NCBI RefSeq assembly: GCF_006968745.1
Contig: NZ_CP030118.1
Span: forward strand, 2,244,654 to 2,308,653
Length of the DNA stretch: 64,000 nucleotides
From: Brasilonema sennae CENA114
GTDB taxonomy: Bacteria; Cyanobacteriota; Cyanobacteriia; Cyanobacteriales; Nostocaceae
Direction of reading: 5' to 3'
Shown in pieces: positions 16,528-26,059 of the stretch. The notes under the pieces were generated by a model. It did no database searches, had not been told where the DNA came from, and saw nothing but the letters and a program-made list of their open reading frames with translations. A program made the position numbers and the translations under genes. The first letter of the stretch is position 1; the number at the start of each line of letters is the position of its first letter.

Positions 16528-17472
16528 TTAAGCAGCGTTTTTACGCCACCACTCTATCGTGTTCTTCAACCCTTGCTTGAAGTCTACTTCAGCATTGAAA
16601 CCAAAGGCTTTCTTCGCCCGTTCGGTATCTAAACAGCGACGCGGTTGACCGTTGGGTTTGTCGGTTTCCCAAACAATTTCGCCATCAAACTCCATCAATT
16701 CACAGATGAGATTGATTAAGTCACGGATGGAGATTTCATAACCTGTTCCCAAGTTAACGGGTTCAGGGTCGTTGTAAAATTGAGTCCCCATCACAATACC
16801 CCGCCCCGCGTCTTCTGAATACAGAAACTCGCGGGTAGGACTACCATCACCCCAAACTGGGAGTTTCTTTTCTCCCTTGATTTGTGCTTCATAAACTTTG
16901 CGAATCAGCGCTGGGATGACGTGAGAACTTTTAGGATCAAAGTTATCCTCTGGTCCATACAGATTCACAGGTAGCAGGTAAACACCATTAAAGTCGTATT
17001 GCTGGCGGTAAGCTTCCAGTTGGACAAGAAGGGCTTTTTTTGCTATTCCGTAGGGAGCGTTGGTTTCTTCTGGGTATCCATCCCACAGGTCATCCTCTTT
17101 GAATGGAACTGGGGTAAATTTAGGATAAGCGCAGATTGTACCAACGCAGACAAATTTTTCTACTTTCGCTTGATAAGATGCATGAATCAACTGAGTTCCC
17201 ATCATCAAGTTGTCGTAGAATAATTCAGCAGGTTTCTCACGGTTAAGACCGATACCGCCGACATGAGCTGCTAGGTGGATAACAATGTCTTGTTGATCCA
17301 CTGCTCGTTGGCAATTTTGTAGGACACGTAAATCGCATGAATGCGATCGCGGTACCGTAATTTTATTTTCTGTGGCTCCTGCCTTACACAGCTGGTCTAT
17401 GACTTGACGCCCTAAAAAACCAGCCCCACCAGTCACGAGAATCCTTTTGTCCTTGAGTTCTAAGGCATTCAT
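16528..17472 (-). CDS. fcl: GDP-L-fucose synthase
   Basis: About 314 residues from the ATG at 17472, preceded by GAGGA; an in-frame ATG at 17511 would overlap gmd. NADPH-binding GGAGFLGRQ near the N-terminus, LAAHVGGIGLN, and the catalytic Tyr-x3-Lys in PYGIAKKA. It performs the 3,5-epimerisation and 4-reduction of GDP-4-keto-6-deoxymannose to GDP-L-fucose. It directly follows gmd (22-base gap), completing the GDP-fucose pathway and feeding fucosylated surface polysaccharide. Confidence 0.95.
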   Translation of the reverse strand: MNALELKDKRILVTGGAGFLGRQVIDQLCKAGATENKITVPRSHSCDLRVLQNCQRAVDQQDIVIHLAAHVGGIGLNREKPAELFYDNLMMGTQLIHASYQAKVEKFVCVGTICAYPKFTPVPFKEDDLWDGYPEETNAPYGIAKKALLVQLEAYRQQYDFNGVYLLPVNLYGPEDNFDPKSSHVIPALIRKVYEAQIKGEKKLPVWGDGSPTREFLYSEDAGRGIVMGTQFYNDPEPVNLGTGYEISIRDLINLICELMEFDGEIVWETDKPNGQPRRCLDTERAKKAFGFNAEVDFKQGLKNTIEWWRKNAA

Positions 17473-17494
17473 ATTTTTTTCCTCGCGGTGTACA

Positions 17495-18574
17495 TCACAA
17501 GTGGAGCGCACCCAATTCTTGCCGAATCATAGCATTATCCTTGAGGACTTTTGCTACCTTACCATTTGGTAAAGTCAGTCCCAATCCTTGCAGGTCAGCT
17601 TCTACCATTATGGCTACTAGTTGGTCAAATGTTATCGATGGTTTCCAACCCAACTTTTGCTGAGCCTTGGTAGAATCACCTATTAACAAGTCCACCTCTG
17701 CTGGACGGAGATAGCGTTCGTCAAATTCCACATAGTCTTCCCAGTTAAGGTTGACATAACCAAACGCTTGTTCGAGAAACTCTTGTACTGTATGGGTTTC
17801 ACCCGTAGCAATCACGTAATCCTCTGGCTTGTCCTGCTGAAGCATCAACCACATTGCCTTAACATAATCCTTGGCATAGCCCCAGTCGCGCTTGGAATCA
17901 AGATTACCCATGTAAAGCTTTTTCTGTCTGCCAGCAACGATTCTGGCAACTGCCATAGTAATCTTGCGGGTGACAAACGTTTCACCTCGTCTTGGTGATT
18001 CGTGGTTAAACAGTATTCCATTACACGCAAATATATCGTAAGATTCACGGTAATTTAGTGTTTGCCAATGAGCGTAAACCTTAGCACAAGCATAAGGACT
18101 ACGGGGGTAAAACGGTGTGGTTTCTGTCTGTGGGACTGCTTGTACCAAACCAAACATTTCCGAAGAACCTGCTTGGTAGAATCGCACTTGGATACCTGTG
18201 CGACGCTGGTAGTCACGAATTGCTTCTAACAAACGCAGCGTTCCTACACCTACAGCATCCACTGTGTATTCAGGAGAATCAAAGCTCACCCGTACATGGG
18301 ATTGAGCACCCAGATTATAAATTTCTATTGGTTGGACTTCCTCTAGAATGCGGCGCAAAGTGGTACCATCCGTCAAGTCGCCATAGTGTAGAAATAACCG
18401 CACTCCCTCTTTGTGAGGGTCTTCGTAGATATGATCTATGCGGTCAGTGTTGAAGGTGGATGTCCGACGTATAATACCATGAACTTCATATCCTTGGTCT
18501 AGCAAAAACTCACTCAGATATGAACCATCTTGACCGGTAATACCAGTAATCAACGCTCGCTTCTTTTGCGTCAT
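17495..18574 (-). CDS. gmd: GDP-mannose 4,6-dehydratase
   Basis: 359 residues, the usual family length. NADP-binding [13 protein letters not shown] at residues 10-22, [22 protein letters not shown], the SSEMFG catalytic segment and Tyr-x3-Lys in [31 protein letters not shown] is a hallmark of this family. It produces GDP-4-keto-6-deoxy-mannose, the substrate of the next gene, fcl. First gene of a two-gene operon; its promoter should lie in 18575-18900. Confidence 0.96.
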   Translation of the reverse strand: MTQKKRALITGITGQDGSYLSEFLLDQGYEVHGIIRRTSTFNTDRIDHIYEDPHKEGVRLFLHYGDLTDGTTLRRILEEVQPIEIYNLGAQSHVRVSFDSPEYTVDAVGVGTLRLLEAIRDYQRRTGIQVRFYQAGSSEMFGLVQAVPQTETTPFYPRSPYACAKVYAHWQTLNYRESYDIFACNGILFNHESPRRGETFVTRKITMAVARIVAGRQKKLYMGNLDSKRDWGYAKDYVKAMWLMLQQDKPEDYVIATGETHTVQEFLEQAFGYVNLNWEDYVEFDERYLRPAEVDLLIGDSTKAQQKLGWKPSITFDQLVAIMVEADLQGLGLTLPNGKVAKVLKDNAMIRQELGALHL

Positions 18575-19162
18575 GCTTTCTTATCCCTTGTGGTTACTGA
18601 ATAGATGAATACTACAGGCGACCCTGGTACAACCTAACAAGTATTTGCTTAATTTTCCAACGGGAAATTTACAAGTTCTAATTTGTAGATTTATGGACAG
18701 ATGCGTAAATCTGCCGATACCTGAGTTGACAGCAAGATTTTATTACCCTATACAAACTCTTTTACCTCATTCTGTAATTTTTTGTTACCTTTATAAAAAC
18801 TTTATATAAGCGTTTACTTTAAAATTATCTAAAAATAAGAAAAAATTTAGTGAAGTGACCATTTAGGCTCAACTCAGCAGTCAAGTTGCCGCTTGAGCAC
18901 AGAGTCTCAGGAAAAATTCGTAATTCATAATCACAACTTTAATTAGGAATTACGAATTTTTGATCACGAGATCATTGTCGCGAATTTAATTTGCAATAAA
19001 AAAACGACTACAATGCTCCCGAGCATTAGCTTGTCAATTTTGATAGTGTAAACACAAAAGGTATCGTAGGCATACACATAGCCTCTCTCAAGGAGATAGC
19101 TTGGTACGTAGAGCGTTAGCCTGTGCCCCAGACAAAGTGCCATACTTTTAATTTTGAATTGT
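18575..19162. other. Non-coding gap with a 14-base inverted repeat and dispersed repeat
   Basis: 588 bases without a convincing gene. AAAATTCGTAATTC (18913-18926) and GAATTACGAATTTT (18947-18960) form a perfect 14-base inverted repeat about 200 bases after the sugar transferase stop; it may end minus-strand transcripts. A GC-rich dispersed repeat block follows at about 19080-19130. The part next to gmd should carry its promoter. Confidence 0.6.
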
Positions 19163-20131
19163 TTAGTACGCTCCATTGTCTTTGGGCATAATGACAACAC
19201 CAATGGTTTTAAAAATTATCCACAAATCTAACCAAAAATTTCTGAATTTGGCGTAATGCAAGTCTATTTGAACCCGTCGAGGATAGGGAATATCATTACG
19301 TCCAGAGACTTGCCACAATCCAGTAATTCCTGGTTGGATAGTTAAAATCTGCTCTATGTGAGAACCATACTTAGGTAACTCTTCTGCGACTAGAGGTCTC
19401 GGACCGACGACGCTCATGTCTCCTTTTAAAACATTCCAGAACTGAGGAAATTCATCCAAGCTAGTCATTCGCAAAAAACGACCGATTGTCGTAATTCGTG
19501 GATCATGCTTGAGTTTGAAATTTGTCTCAAATTCTTGCCGCATATGAGGAGATGTTTCCATCATTTGTACGAGAATTTCGTCGGCATTGGTTACCATTGT
19601 TCTGAATTTTATACAATAAAAGGGTTTGTAATTTTTACCAACCCGTTCCTGTATATAAAAAATTGGACCTTGTGAGCTTAAAGCAATCAGCAAAGCCAAA
19701 ATTAAGTACAAAGGGGAAAACAGAATTAGTACCGACAGAGAAAAGAAAATATCGAACAGTCGCTTGGTAAACTCTCCGTTTAAAACTTGAAAAGACAGAC
19801 CTTTAGTTTGAACTTTAGGTATCTTTTTGTGTTGATCGCGTTTGAAGAAAAGCCGTGATCCTCTGTATGTTGTTGAAGTGTTTGTCTCAACAACACCTGC
19901 CCGTTTCCAGGGCAATAGGGCAGCCACATTTGTTGCAGTTGAGCGTAAAAACGCTCTATGCGGTTGTGCGGAGCGCAGTGCCTTAAAGGGCGATCTCCTG
20001 CTCAACGCTAACCGAGGTGCATTTAGTTGTGTCCGTCCTTCAGATGAGCGGACGCTGCTGGAAAAACAGCGCCCAGTCCCGGGCTTAGTACGCGATCGCT
20101 TCCCGGAGAGGAGTGAGCTCTGGGCAGTCAT
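19163..20131 (-). CDS. Polyprenyl-phosphate sugar-1-phosphate transferase (WcaJ/RfbP type)
   Basis: About 322 residues from the ATG at 20131, which follows AAGGAG; ATGs at 20134 and 20158 are less well placed. One membrane segment (FFSLSVLILFSPLYLILALLI) precedes the catalytic bacterial sugar transferase domain: GPIFYIQERVG, CIKFRTM, SLDEFPQFWNVLKGDMS, VGPRPL and GITGLWQVSGR. It starts exopolysaccharide repeat-unit synthesis by moving a sugar 1-phosphate to undecaprenyl phosphate at the cytoplasmic membrane. About 60 residues between GTGRC and ETNTSTTYRG are Arg/Ser/Ala-rich and coded by dispersed-repeat DNA, apparently an in-frame insertion into the cytosolic N-terminal tail. Confidence 0.9.
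   Translation of the reverse strand: MTAQSSLLSGKRSRTKPGTGRCFSSSVRSSEGRTQLNAPRLALSRRSPFKALRSAQPHRAFLRSTATNVAALLPWKRAGVVETNTSTTYRGSRLFFKRDQHKKIPKVQTKGLSFQVLNGEFTKRLFDIFFSLSVLILFSPLYLILALLIALSSQGPIFYIQERVGKNYKPFYCIKFRTMVTNADEILVQMMETSPHMRQEFETNFKLKHDPRITTIGRFLRMTSLDEFPQFWNVLKGDMSVVGPRPLVAEELPKYGSHIEQILTIQPGITGLWQVSGRNDIPYPRRVQIDLHYAKFRNFWLDLWIIFKTIGVVIMPKDNGAY
19889..20068. repeat. Dispersed repeat inserted in the sugar transferase coding region
   Basis: This segment has the GC-rich palindromic style of the other dispersed repeats in the window (for example GAGCGTAAAAACGCTC near 19944-19959, and GCGGAGCGCAGTGCC). It is read as about 60 codons without a stop. Edges are approximate, judged from where the protein changes from family-like to low-complexity sequence. 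Confidence 0.6.
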
Positions 20132-20222
20132 CATACTCCTTAACAATCCACACCACACATAGTCCCAATCTTAAAGCTAAAAGGAGGTGCTTCTGGGGCA
20201 AATTTCCAAAAGCCTGTAAAAC

Positions 20223-20252
20223 AAGACCATCAATCAGGTGATGGTCTTTTTT
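20223..20252 (-). terminator. Rho-independent terminator overlapping the glycosyltransferase stop
   Basis: AAGACCATCA (20223-20232) pairs perfectly with TGATGGTCTT (20239-20248) across a six-base loop. T-rich sequence flanks both sides, so it could work in both directions. The stop codon at 20230-20232 is inside the stem. Confidence 0.8.
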
Positions 20253-21372
20253 GTATACACTTATTTAGAAAGTCAAGATAGCGCTGTGCAAACATTTCCG
20301 GGGAAAATTGAGCAGCGTGCACTCGCGCATACTCAGGATTACATTTTCCTTGATAAACTTCAAATTTTTTGATCGCGTCTACTAATGCCTCCTCTGTTTG
20401 CTCTTTAAAAAAGATACCAGTTCCTTGCTCGCCGTGTTCGCGTAGATCTCGCACAGTTTCTAAAGCACCACCAGCACCATAGGCGATCACGGGAGTGCCG
20501 CAAGCCTGCGCTTCCACTAAAGCTATGCCAAAATCTTCACGAGCTGCATAGACAAAACCTTTAGCATTAGCCATATATTTTTTTACCACATCATCGGGTT
20601 GCCACCCCAGTATTTGTATATTTGATTGTGCTACACTCCGGATTTTTCTCATCTCTGATCCTGTTCCAATTACTACTAAAGGTAGTTGCAATTTATTAAA
20701 AGCCCTGATTATCAAAGATACTTGTTTGTAACTCACCAACCGGGAAACAGTTAGATAAAAATCTTCTTTTTGAGGCAAGAAAGGAAAACTCTCAATATTA
20801 ACTGGCGGATAAATGACTGTTGCTTCTCTTCGATAGCAACGCCAAATACGACCTGCAGTATGTTTTGAGTTAGCAATAAAGTAATCAACACGATTCGCAC
20901 TCAACACATCCCACTGACGCAGACGATGCAGTATATACCGCGTCATCCACCCAGGTAAACCACTTCCCAACTTGCTCTGTTGAAGATAATCGAAAGTCAA
21001 CTCCCATGCGTAGCGCATGGGGCTATGACAGTAGCAAATATGTAACTGTTCGGAAGTGGTTATAACTCCTTTTGCTACGGCGTGGGATGAAGATAAAATG
21101 ACATCATATGCTCGTAAATCTAGCTGTTCTATTGCTAGTGGTAACAAGGGCAAATATTTTTGTACACCATTACGGGCAAAAGGAAAGTGTTGAAGAAACG
21201 TTGTGCCAATCTTCCTCTGGTATAAGTAACTTTCCGAGTGACTGGATTCAAAATCGATGAGGGCGTATAAATCAGCATCGATGTGGTTGAGAATTTCTCG
21301 CACAACGAGTTCTGAACCACCAGTGGCTTTCGGTGTTAACCATTCATGAACGAGGGCACATTTAGTGGGCAC
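20230..21372 (-). CDS. Glycosyltransferase family 4 (WbaZ-like)
   Basis: About 380 residues from a GTG at 21372, where the GT-B fold begins (KCALVHEWLTPKATGGSEL). The open frame extends to an ATG at 21600, but those 76 residues do not resemble the family, so the start is uncertain. N-domain: CYCHSPMRYAWE, IANSKHTAGRI; C-domain: FYLTVSRLVSYKQ, GTGSEMRKIR, and the donor-binding FGIALVEAQACGTPVIAYGAGG containing the EX7E-like pattern. It likely transfers mannose or another NDP-sugar in exopolysaccharide assembly. It is followed on the same strand by the sugar transferase gene but separated from it by a terminator. Confidence 0.86.
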   Translation of the reverse strand: MPTKCALVHEWLTPKATGGSELVVREILNHIDADLYALIDFESSHSESYLYQRKIGTTFLQHFPFARNGVQKYLPLLPLAIEQLDLRAYDVILSSSHAVAKGVITTSEQLHICYCHSPMRYAWELTFDYLQQSKLGSGLPGWMTRYILHRLRQWDVLSANRVDYFIANSKHTAGRIWRCYRREATVIYPPVNIESFPFLPQKEDFYLTVSRLVSYKQVSLIIRAFNKLQLPLVVIGTGSEMRKIRSVAQSNIQILGWQPDDVVKKYMANAKGFVYAAREDFGIALVEAQACGTPVIAYGAGGALETVRDLREHGEQGTGIFFKEQTEEALVDAIKKFEVYQGKCNPEYARVHAAQFSPEMFAQRYLDFLNKCIQKRPSPD

Positions 21373-21744
21373 AGCTAACTGTAATTGGTAGAGAACACGC
21401 AAGGCGGGAGTTAGAGGTTGCTTTACACCAAACAGTATTCCCAAAGGAATGGGAAACGCCCCACTTCTAGCTAAAGACGTAATCCTTTTATAGGAGGTTC
21501 CTGCAGAATACCGCAAACTGATAACCTCAAGATGGGGACAAAATACTAGGTATTGAGTCTTAGGGCGCGGATTTTTTTTCATATCCTCACTCCTACTCAC
21601 CAGTCCCTAGTACGTCGGGCGCGGAAATAAGCATACCATTTGACAAAAAATCAAAAACCCTTATGTTCAGGGTTTTCTCCGGCTTGCGAATTCCGCCATG
21701 CTGTACTAGTCCCTTTATCAAGCAACTTAAGATCGGGTAATGGT

Positions 21745-22683
21745 ATGCGAATTTTAGTAATGGGTGGTACACGGTTCATTGGTGTTTACTTAACCAAATT
21801 ATTAGTAGAACAAGGACATTCAGTCGTACTCTTTAATCGTGGGAATCGTCCTGCACCAGTCGAGGGTGTAGGACAAATTATAGGCGATCGCACTGATGCT
21901 GCCCAGTTAAAAGAAAAATTATCTAAAGAAAATTTCGATGCCATTTTTGACAACAACGGACGAGAACTGACTGATACTCAACCATTAGCAGAAATTTTTC
22001 AAGACCGCGTAGAACATTTTGTGTACATGAGTTCTGCTGGAGTATATCTCAAATCAGACCAAATGCCTCATGTGGAAGGGGATACTATCGATCCCAAAAG
22101 TCGCCACTTAGGTAAACATGAAACAGAAGCTTACCTAACGCAACAGGGATTGCCTTTTACCTCAATTCGTCCCACCTACATTTACGGTCCTCAGAACTAT
22201 AACGATTTAGAAGCTTGGTTTTTTGACAGAATTGTGCGTAACCGTCCCATTCCTATCCCTGGGAACGGTTTGCACATAACCCAATTCGGTCATGTCAAAG
22301 ACTTAGCAACAGCAATGTCCAAAGTTCTGGGCAATTCTGTAGCACTGCGACAAATTTACAATCTGTCTGGCGATCGCTTCGTCACTTTTGATGGTTTAGC
22401 CCGCGCCTGCATCGTTGCTGCTGGCAAATCACCCGATGAGATAAATATCGTGCATTACGATCCGAAAAAATTTGATTTCGGTAAGAAGCGCAAAGCTTTT
22501 CCTTTGCGGGTGCAGCACTTCTTTGCCTCAGTGAATAAAGCGAAAACAGAATTAAACTGGCAGCCTGAGTATGATTTAATTTCTGGACTCAAAGACTCCT
22601 TTGAGAATGATTTTCTCACTTCTGGGCGAGATCAAGTAGAAGTTGATTTTTCTATGGATGAAGAGATTTTGCAGTCTCTTTAA
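21745..22683 (+). CDS. CSP41-like atypical SDR (NAD-dependent epimerase family)
   Basis: About 312 residues from the ATG at 21745 (MRILVMGGTRFIG). The frame is open to 21640, but the extra residues are not family-like. Rossmann motif GGTRFIGVYL, then VLFNRGNRP, FVYMSSAGVY and RPTYIYGPQNYNDLEAWFFDR. The usual SDR YxxxK is replaced, as in plastid CSP41a/b proteins, which bind RNA and support chloroplast gene expression. The cyanobacterial function is uncertain: sugar epimerase or RNA-associated protein. Divergent from the glycosyltransferase gene. Confidence 0.85.
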   Translation: MRILVMGGTRFIGVYLTKLLVEQGHSVVLFNRGNRPAPVEGVGQIIGDRTDAAQLKEKLSKENFDAIFDNNGRELTDTQPLAEIFQDRVEHFVYMSSAGVYLKSDQMPHVEGDTIDPKSRHLGKHETEAYLTQQGLPFTSIRPTYIYGPQNYNDLEAWFFDRIVRNRPIPIPGNGLHITQFGHVKDLATAMSKVLGNSVALRQIYNLSGDRFVTFDGLARACIVAAGKSPDEINIVHYDPKKFDFGKKRKAFPLRVQHFFASVNKAKTELNWQPEYDLISGLKDSFENDFLTSGRDQVEVDFSMDEEILQSL

Positions 22684-23103
22684 ATTTTGCGTTCAGGCAA
22701 AAGACGCGGGCATAAGCAATTCAAGTAGGTGCCCTATATCCTCCAGACACGGCGAACGTGAACGCTTACGCGTAAGCGTTCGCACCCACCATGTGAAAAA
22801 GTTTTGGCTTAAGTTGACACAGATGGACAGCATGACTGTTTAAGTTGCATCTTTAGAAAGATTTTCAAATAGACCTACTAAGCTTTCGATAGTAAGAAAT
22901 GCTACTAGTTTATCTAATAACTAAACCGATCTTTTTATAGTACGCGACCCCTAAGCCAATCTTTTCTTTTTTTTGATACCATAAAAAAGCCTGCTTATCG
23001 GGTTTTACGGGATTTTGTACTCTTTTAAGAACGAGTCATTATTGTATTTGATTGAAATTGCTGGTAAAAGATTAAACAAAGACACAATTAATAAGCATTT
23101 GCT
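22684..23103. other. Intergenic region with a 22-base perfect palindrome
   Basis: 420 bases without a credible gene. GAACGCTTACGCGTAAGCGTTC at 22760-22781 reads the same on both strands in halves of 11 (GAACGCTTACG and its complement). It belongs to the GC-rich dispersed repeat style. The AT-rich second half should contain the promoter of the MFS gene. Confidence 0.6.
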
Positions 23104-24336
23104 GTGAATATGTCTGGCACAATCAATATCCAATTGCAAAGCAAGCTGCTGATTTTATTTGCAGCAGGTTTATTATTCTGGTCCAGCATTGGTTCATTGC
23201 TGCCAACGCTACCACTGTATGTTGAGTCTGTGGGTGCAACAAAGCAGCAAATTGGGATTGTGATGGGTAGTTTTGCCATCGGACTGTTGTTTTTTCGCCC
23301 TTTGTTAGGACGCTTAGCGGATTGGCGGGGTCGTAAAATCGTCTTACTAATTGGTACGCTCGTGGCTGCTATAGCACCGCTTGGTTACTTGTTAGTCAAA
23401 TCTATTCCCCTACTGATAGTAGTGCGTGCTTTTCATGGTATTAGTTTAGCGGCTTTCACCACTGGTTTTAATGCATTGGTGGCTGACATCGCTCCTTCGC
23501 AAAAACGAGGTGAAATCATTGGCTACATGAGCTTGGTTAATCCTATCGGAGTGGCGATTGGACCTGCTTTAGGCGGATATTTGCAAGCCGGAGTTGGTGA
23601 TCAGATTTTATTTCTGATGACTGCTGAATTGGCTTTTGTGGCGTTTTTAGGTTTGTTGACAATTGTCAATCCACCATTGCCAACACATCAGCAAGGTAGT
23701 ATCCAAAATCTTCAATTTTGGCAAGTTTTGTTTAGCCCCAGAGTGAGAATTCCGGCTTTTATCATGTTGCTGGTTGGTTTGGCTTTTGGTGCTTTACACG
23801 TTTTTGTCCCGTTGTTCATTAAATCAACAGGGATTAATTTAAATCCAGGGTTGTTTTATACAGCCGCTGCAGTTGCTAGTTTTGCCATCAGGATATTTAC
23901 AGCAAAGGCAAGCGATCGCTTTGGTCGTGGTTTGTTTATTACTATCAGTCTAGTTCTTTACACGTTAGCATTATCAGTTCTATGGCTAGCAAAGAGTCCT
24001 GCGACTTTCTTATTTGCATCAATGATTGAGGGGATTGCTTCTGGCACTCTGATTCCCATTATTGCAGTTTTGATGGTGGATCGAGCGCACCCTTATGAAC
24101 GGGGGCAGATATTTGCTATCTGTCTGATGGGCTTAGATATAGGGATTGCGATCGCAGGTCCAATTCTTGGTTATGTTGCCGAATATCTTGGCTATAGAAA
24201 TATGTTTGGTCTATGCGCTAGTTTAACATTCTTAGGTCTTATCGTCTTTTTGACTTTTTCTGGCAAAGATTTATCTAGTTCCGTGCGCTTTGCTCTTGGG
24301 CGCGGTCGAGATGTTTATGCATTGAAAGATACGTAG
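23104..24336 (+). CDS. MFS transporter (drug/metabolite efflux type)
   Basis: About 410 residues, 12 predicted membrane segments, cytoplasmic membrane. The start is GTG at 23104 or ATG at 23110. The MFS loop 2-3 motif is LGRLADWRGRKIVLL and motif C-like sequence is GVAIGPALGGYLQAG, as in H+-antiport efflux proteins (YfcJ/tetracycline-type). The substrate cannot be told. It is separated from the convergent tRNA-Arg gene by a strong stem-loop. Confidence 0.85.
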   Translation: MNMSGTINIQLQSKLLILFAAGLLFWSSIGSLLPTLPLYVESVGATKQQIGIVMGSFAIGLLFFRPLLGRLADWRGRKIVLLIGTLVAAIAPLGYLLVKSIPLLIVVRAFHGISLAAFTTGFNALVADIAPSQKRGEIIGYMSLVNPIGVAIGPALGGYLQAGVGDQILFLMTAELAFVAFLGLLTIVNPPLPTHQQGSIQNLQFWQVLFSPRVRIPAFIMLLVGLAFGALHVFVPLFIKSTGINLNPGLFYTAAAVASFAIRIFTAKASDRFGRGLFITISLVLYTLALSVLWLAKSPATFLFASMIEGIASGTLIPIIAVLMVDRAHPYERGQIFAICLMGLDIGIAIAGPILGYVAEYLGYRNMFGLCASLTFLGLIVFLTFSGKDLSSSVRFALGRGRDVYALKDT

Positions 24337-24349
24337 ATATATAACAGAT

Positions 24350-24373
24350 AGAGACACGAAAGTTCGTGTCTCT
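24350..24373 (+). terminator. Stem-loop between the MFS gene and tRNA-Arg
   Basis: AGAGACACGAA (24350-24360) and TTCGTGTCTCT (24363-24373) form an 11-base-pair perfect stem with a two-base gap. It lies 14 bases after the MFS stop and 8 bases before the 3' end of the convergent tRNA, so it can serve both. Confidence 0.75.
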
Positions 24374-24380
24374 CAAATAA

Positions 24381-24454
24381 CGGGCGAGGAGGGATTCGAA
24401 CCCCCGACACCGTGGTCCGTAGCCACGTGCTCTAGTCCACTGAGCTACACGCCC
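24381..24454 (-). tRNA. tRNA-Arg (anticodon ACG)
   Basis: 74-base cloverleaf on the minus strand. D-arm GTAGCTCAGTGGAC, anticodon stem CGTGG/CCACG around loop CTACGGA (anticodon ACG), T-arm with GGTTCGAATCC. The acceptor stem GGGCGTG/CTCGCCC has one T-T mismatch. The discriminator is G and CCA is not encoded. With A34 edited to inosine by TadA it reads CGU, CGC and CGA. Confidence 0.96.
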
Positions 24455-24488
24455 TTGCCGACATCTAATAATAGCACACCTTTTTTAA

Positions 24489-24995
24489 ATGACGCAAGAA
24501 GATTTTGAAATTTTCTCCAAAAACTTGAGCCACCTGGATAATCAGGGTCAGGCTCAGATGGTGGATGTATCTGGAAAAGCGTCCACCGTTCGCAAAGCTG
24601 TCGCCGCAGCCAGAGTCAGGATGCTACCAGAAACCTTCGCCGCCATTCAAGCAGGAAATGCTCCAAAAGGGGATGTCTTAGGAACCACCAGACTAGCCGG
24701 AATTATGGCAGCCAAACAGACGGCTTCTTTGATTCCCCTATGTCATCCCTTACCATTACAAAAAATCGAAGTACTGGTGACACCTGATCCAGAATTACCT
24801 GGTTACCAAATTCAAGCAACAGTCAAGACCAAAGCAGAAACAGGGGTCGAAATGGAAGCTTTAACTGCAGTTTCTGTTGCGGCTCTGACTTTGTATGATA
24901 TGGCGAAAGCTTTGGAAAAGTCGATTCAAATTGAATCGATTAGGTTGATTAGTAAAACTGGCGGGAAATCAGGAGATTATAGCCAGTCAGATTGA
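24489..24995 (+). CDS. moaC: Cyclic pyranopterin monophosphate synthase MoaC
   Basis: 168 residues. It converts 3',8-cyclo-7,8-dihydro-GTP to cyclic pyranopterin monophosphate in molybdenum cofactor synthesis, as a cytosolic hexamer. Signature sequences: [27 protein letters not shown] (with the conserved Cys-His-Pro), and [21 protein letters not shown] with the catalytic MEALT. It lies just past the tRNA-Arg gene on the opposite strand, about 15 kb from narB, whose Mo cofactor needs this enzyme. No ribosome site is evident before the ATG. Confidence 0.96.
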   Translation: MTQEDFEIFSKNLSHLDNQGQAQMVDVSGKASTVRKAVAAARVRMLPETFAAIQAGNAPKGDVLGTTRLAGIMAAKQTASLIPLCHPLPLQKIEVLVTPDPELPGYQIQATVKTKAETGVEMEALTAVSVAALTLYDMAKALEKSIQIESIRLISKTGGKSGDYSQSD

Positions 24996-25017
24996 TGTAC
25001 CTTTTGGTTAATGTGTC

Positions 25018-25068
25018 TGAGCGCGATTGCGCGGAGCGCAGACGCCAAAGGCGTATCGCCACTTTCAG
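25018..25068. repeat. Dispersed GC-rich palindromic repeat
   Basis: GCGCGATTGCGCGGAGCGC, then GACGCCAAAGGCGTATCGC; nested short stems (GACGCC/GGCGT, GCGAT/ATCGC). It lies between moaC and the convergent membrane-protein gene. Confidence 0.65.
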
Positions 25069-25086
25069 TAACCGCCGATTCGACGA

Positions 25087-25521
25087 TCAGCGCAAAAAAC
25101 GAGCAGCACTCAGCATTAGGGGCGCTGTGAGTAGCAGCAAAAGCGTGGGCAGACCAAAGTAGATTGCTGCGTAAACGGCGTTAGTAGCGCGGGTTTTTGT
25201 GTGGTCAATACTCATCCAAGCATTCATCACGCCAGTATTTATCACCCCAAGCACGAAGTGTAGGGCTAGTACGACGATACTCAGACCAACAATCCAGCGC
25301 ATTGCCATATTCAACCGTCGCCCCCAAGCAATAACAATCAGTATGAGTGCGGCGGCGAGAGCAAGCCAGCGCATAAGCATGACAGGGAAGAAGATGATCA
25401 CGGCTTCATTAGCAGTTATTCCAGGGTGTGTAAATGGGGAGAGGGGCAACGACCATAAAAGGAGCAAGGCGGTGGTGCCAAGCGCTGCTAAGCAGCAACA
25501 AAAAAATAAAACTTTTTCCAT
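25087..25521 (-). CDS. Small four-helix membrane protein, unknown function
   Basis: 144 residues with four hydrophobic segments (about 5-25, 43-67, 75-96, 115-140), cytoplasmic or thylakoid membrane. A conserved-looking core is GVINTGVMNAWMSIDHTKTRATN between the third and fourth segment. I do not recognise the family. It is a single gene between moaC and a 2TM protein. Residue composition is rich in Leu and Ala with basic residues on loop GRRLNMAMR, which suggests an inside loop. Confidence 0.7.
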   Translation of the reverse strand: MEKVLFFCCCLAALGTTALLLLWSLPLSPFTHPGITANEAVIIFFPVMLMRWLALAAALILIVIAWGRRLNMAMRWIVGLSIVVLALHFVLGVINTGVMNAWMSIDHTKTRATNAVYAAIYFGLPTLLLLLTAPLMLSAARFLR

Positions 25522-25689
25522 AGTAAGTATTTTATTTTTTTAGGGTGTCTAAGTACACTCAACCCTAAATTAAATACACAATTGGCTGTTGCGTTTGTTA
25601 ATCAAGTTCTCAAAAGGTAGTCAACCTTACTCCCAAAAATCATAAAATGAGTGAGAAAGCACTTTTGTTAATATCTGTAACAATAACTT

Positions 25690-25947
25690 ATGCCTCCTCG
25701 TTGGCCTCGTAAACCCGATCGCAAAGACCCTGCTTACCGGAAATTAGATGACCGGATGAATTTTGCCATTCATGTGGCGATATTTGCCCTGTGTAATTCC
25801 GGTTTGTGGTTTTTCCATAACTTGAATATGGTTACTTGGGAGTGGCTTCCTTGGTTAACAGTAGGTTGGATGGTCGTGGTATTGGGACATTTGATTTATA
25901 TTTCGGCGATCGCCAATTACTCCGAAATACCACCTACATCCACCTGA
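25690..25947 (+). CDS. 2TM domain protein
   Basis: 85 residues. A basic N-terminus (PPRWPRKPDRKDPAYRKLDD) leads to two membrane helices (about 24-45 and 53-74) joined by NMVTWEWLPW. The pattern AYRKLDDRMNFAIHVAIFA is that of the 2TM domain family (histidine-kinase-like 2TM domains occurring alone). Function unknown. Common as a stand-alone small protein in cyanobacteria. Confidence 0.75.
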   Translation: MPPRWPRKPDRKDPAYRKLDDRMNFAIHVAIFALCNSGLWFFHNLNMVTWEWLPWLTVGWMVVVLGHLIYISAIANYSEIPPTST

Positions 25948-26059
25948 AGACTGACCAGACAGACTAGGGCGATTGTAACTTGCGGTGGTAGAGTCAGTCT
26001 CAGATTTGAGGGATAATCTATATAAAATGAAAGTTCTCGCTTTATGTAGGATTATCTTT

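Noticed and set aside
18964..19203. 79-codon open frame on the minus strand after the sugar transferase
   Set aside because: It overlaps the transferase 3' end and a repeat block, and shows no family features.
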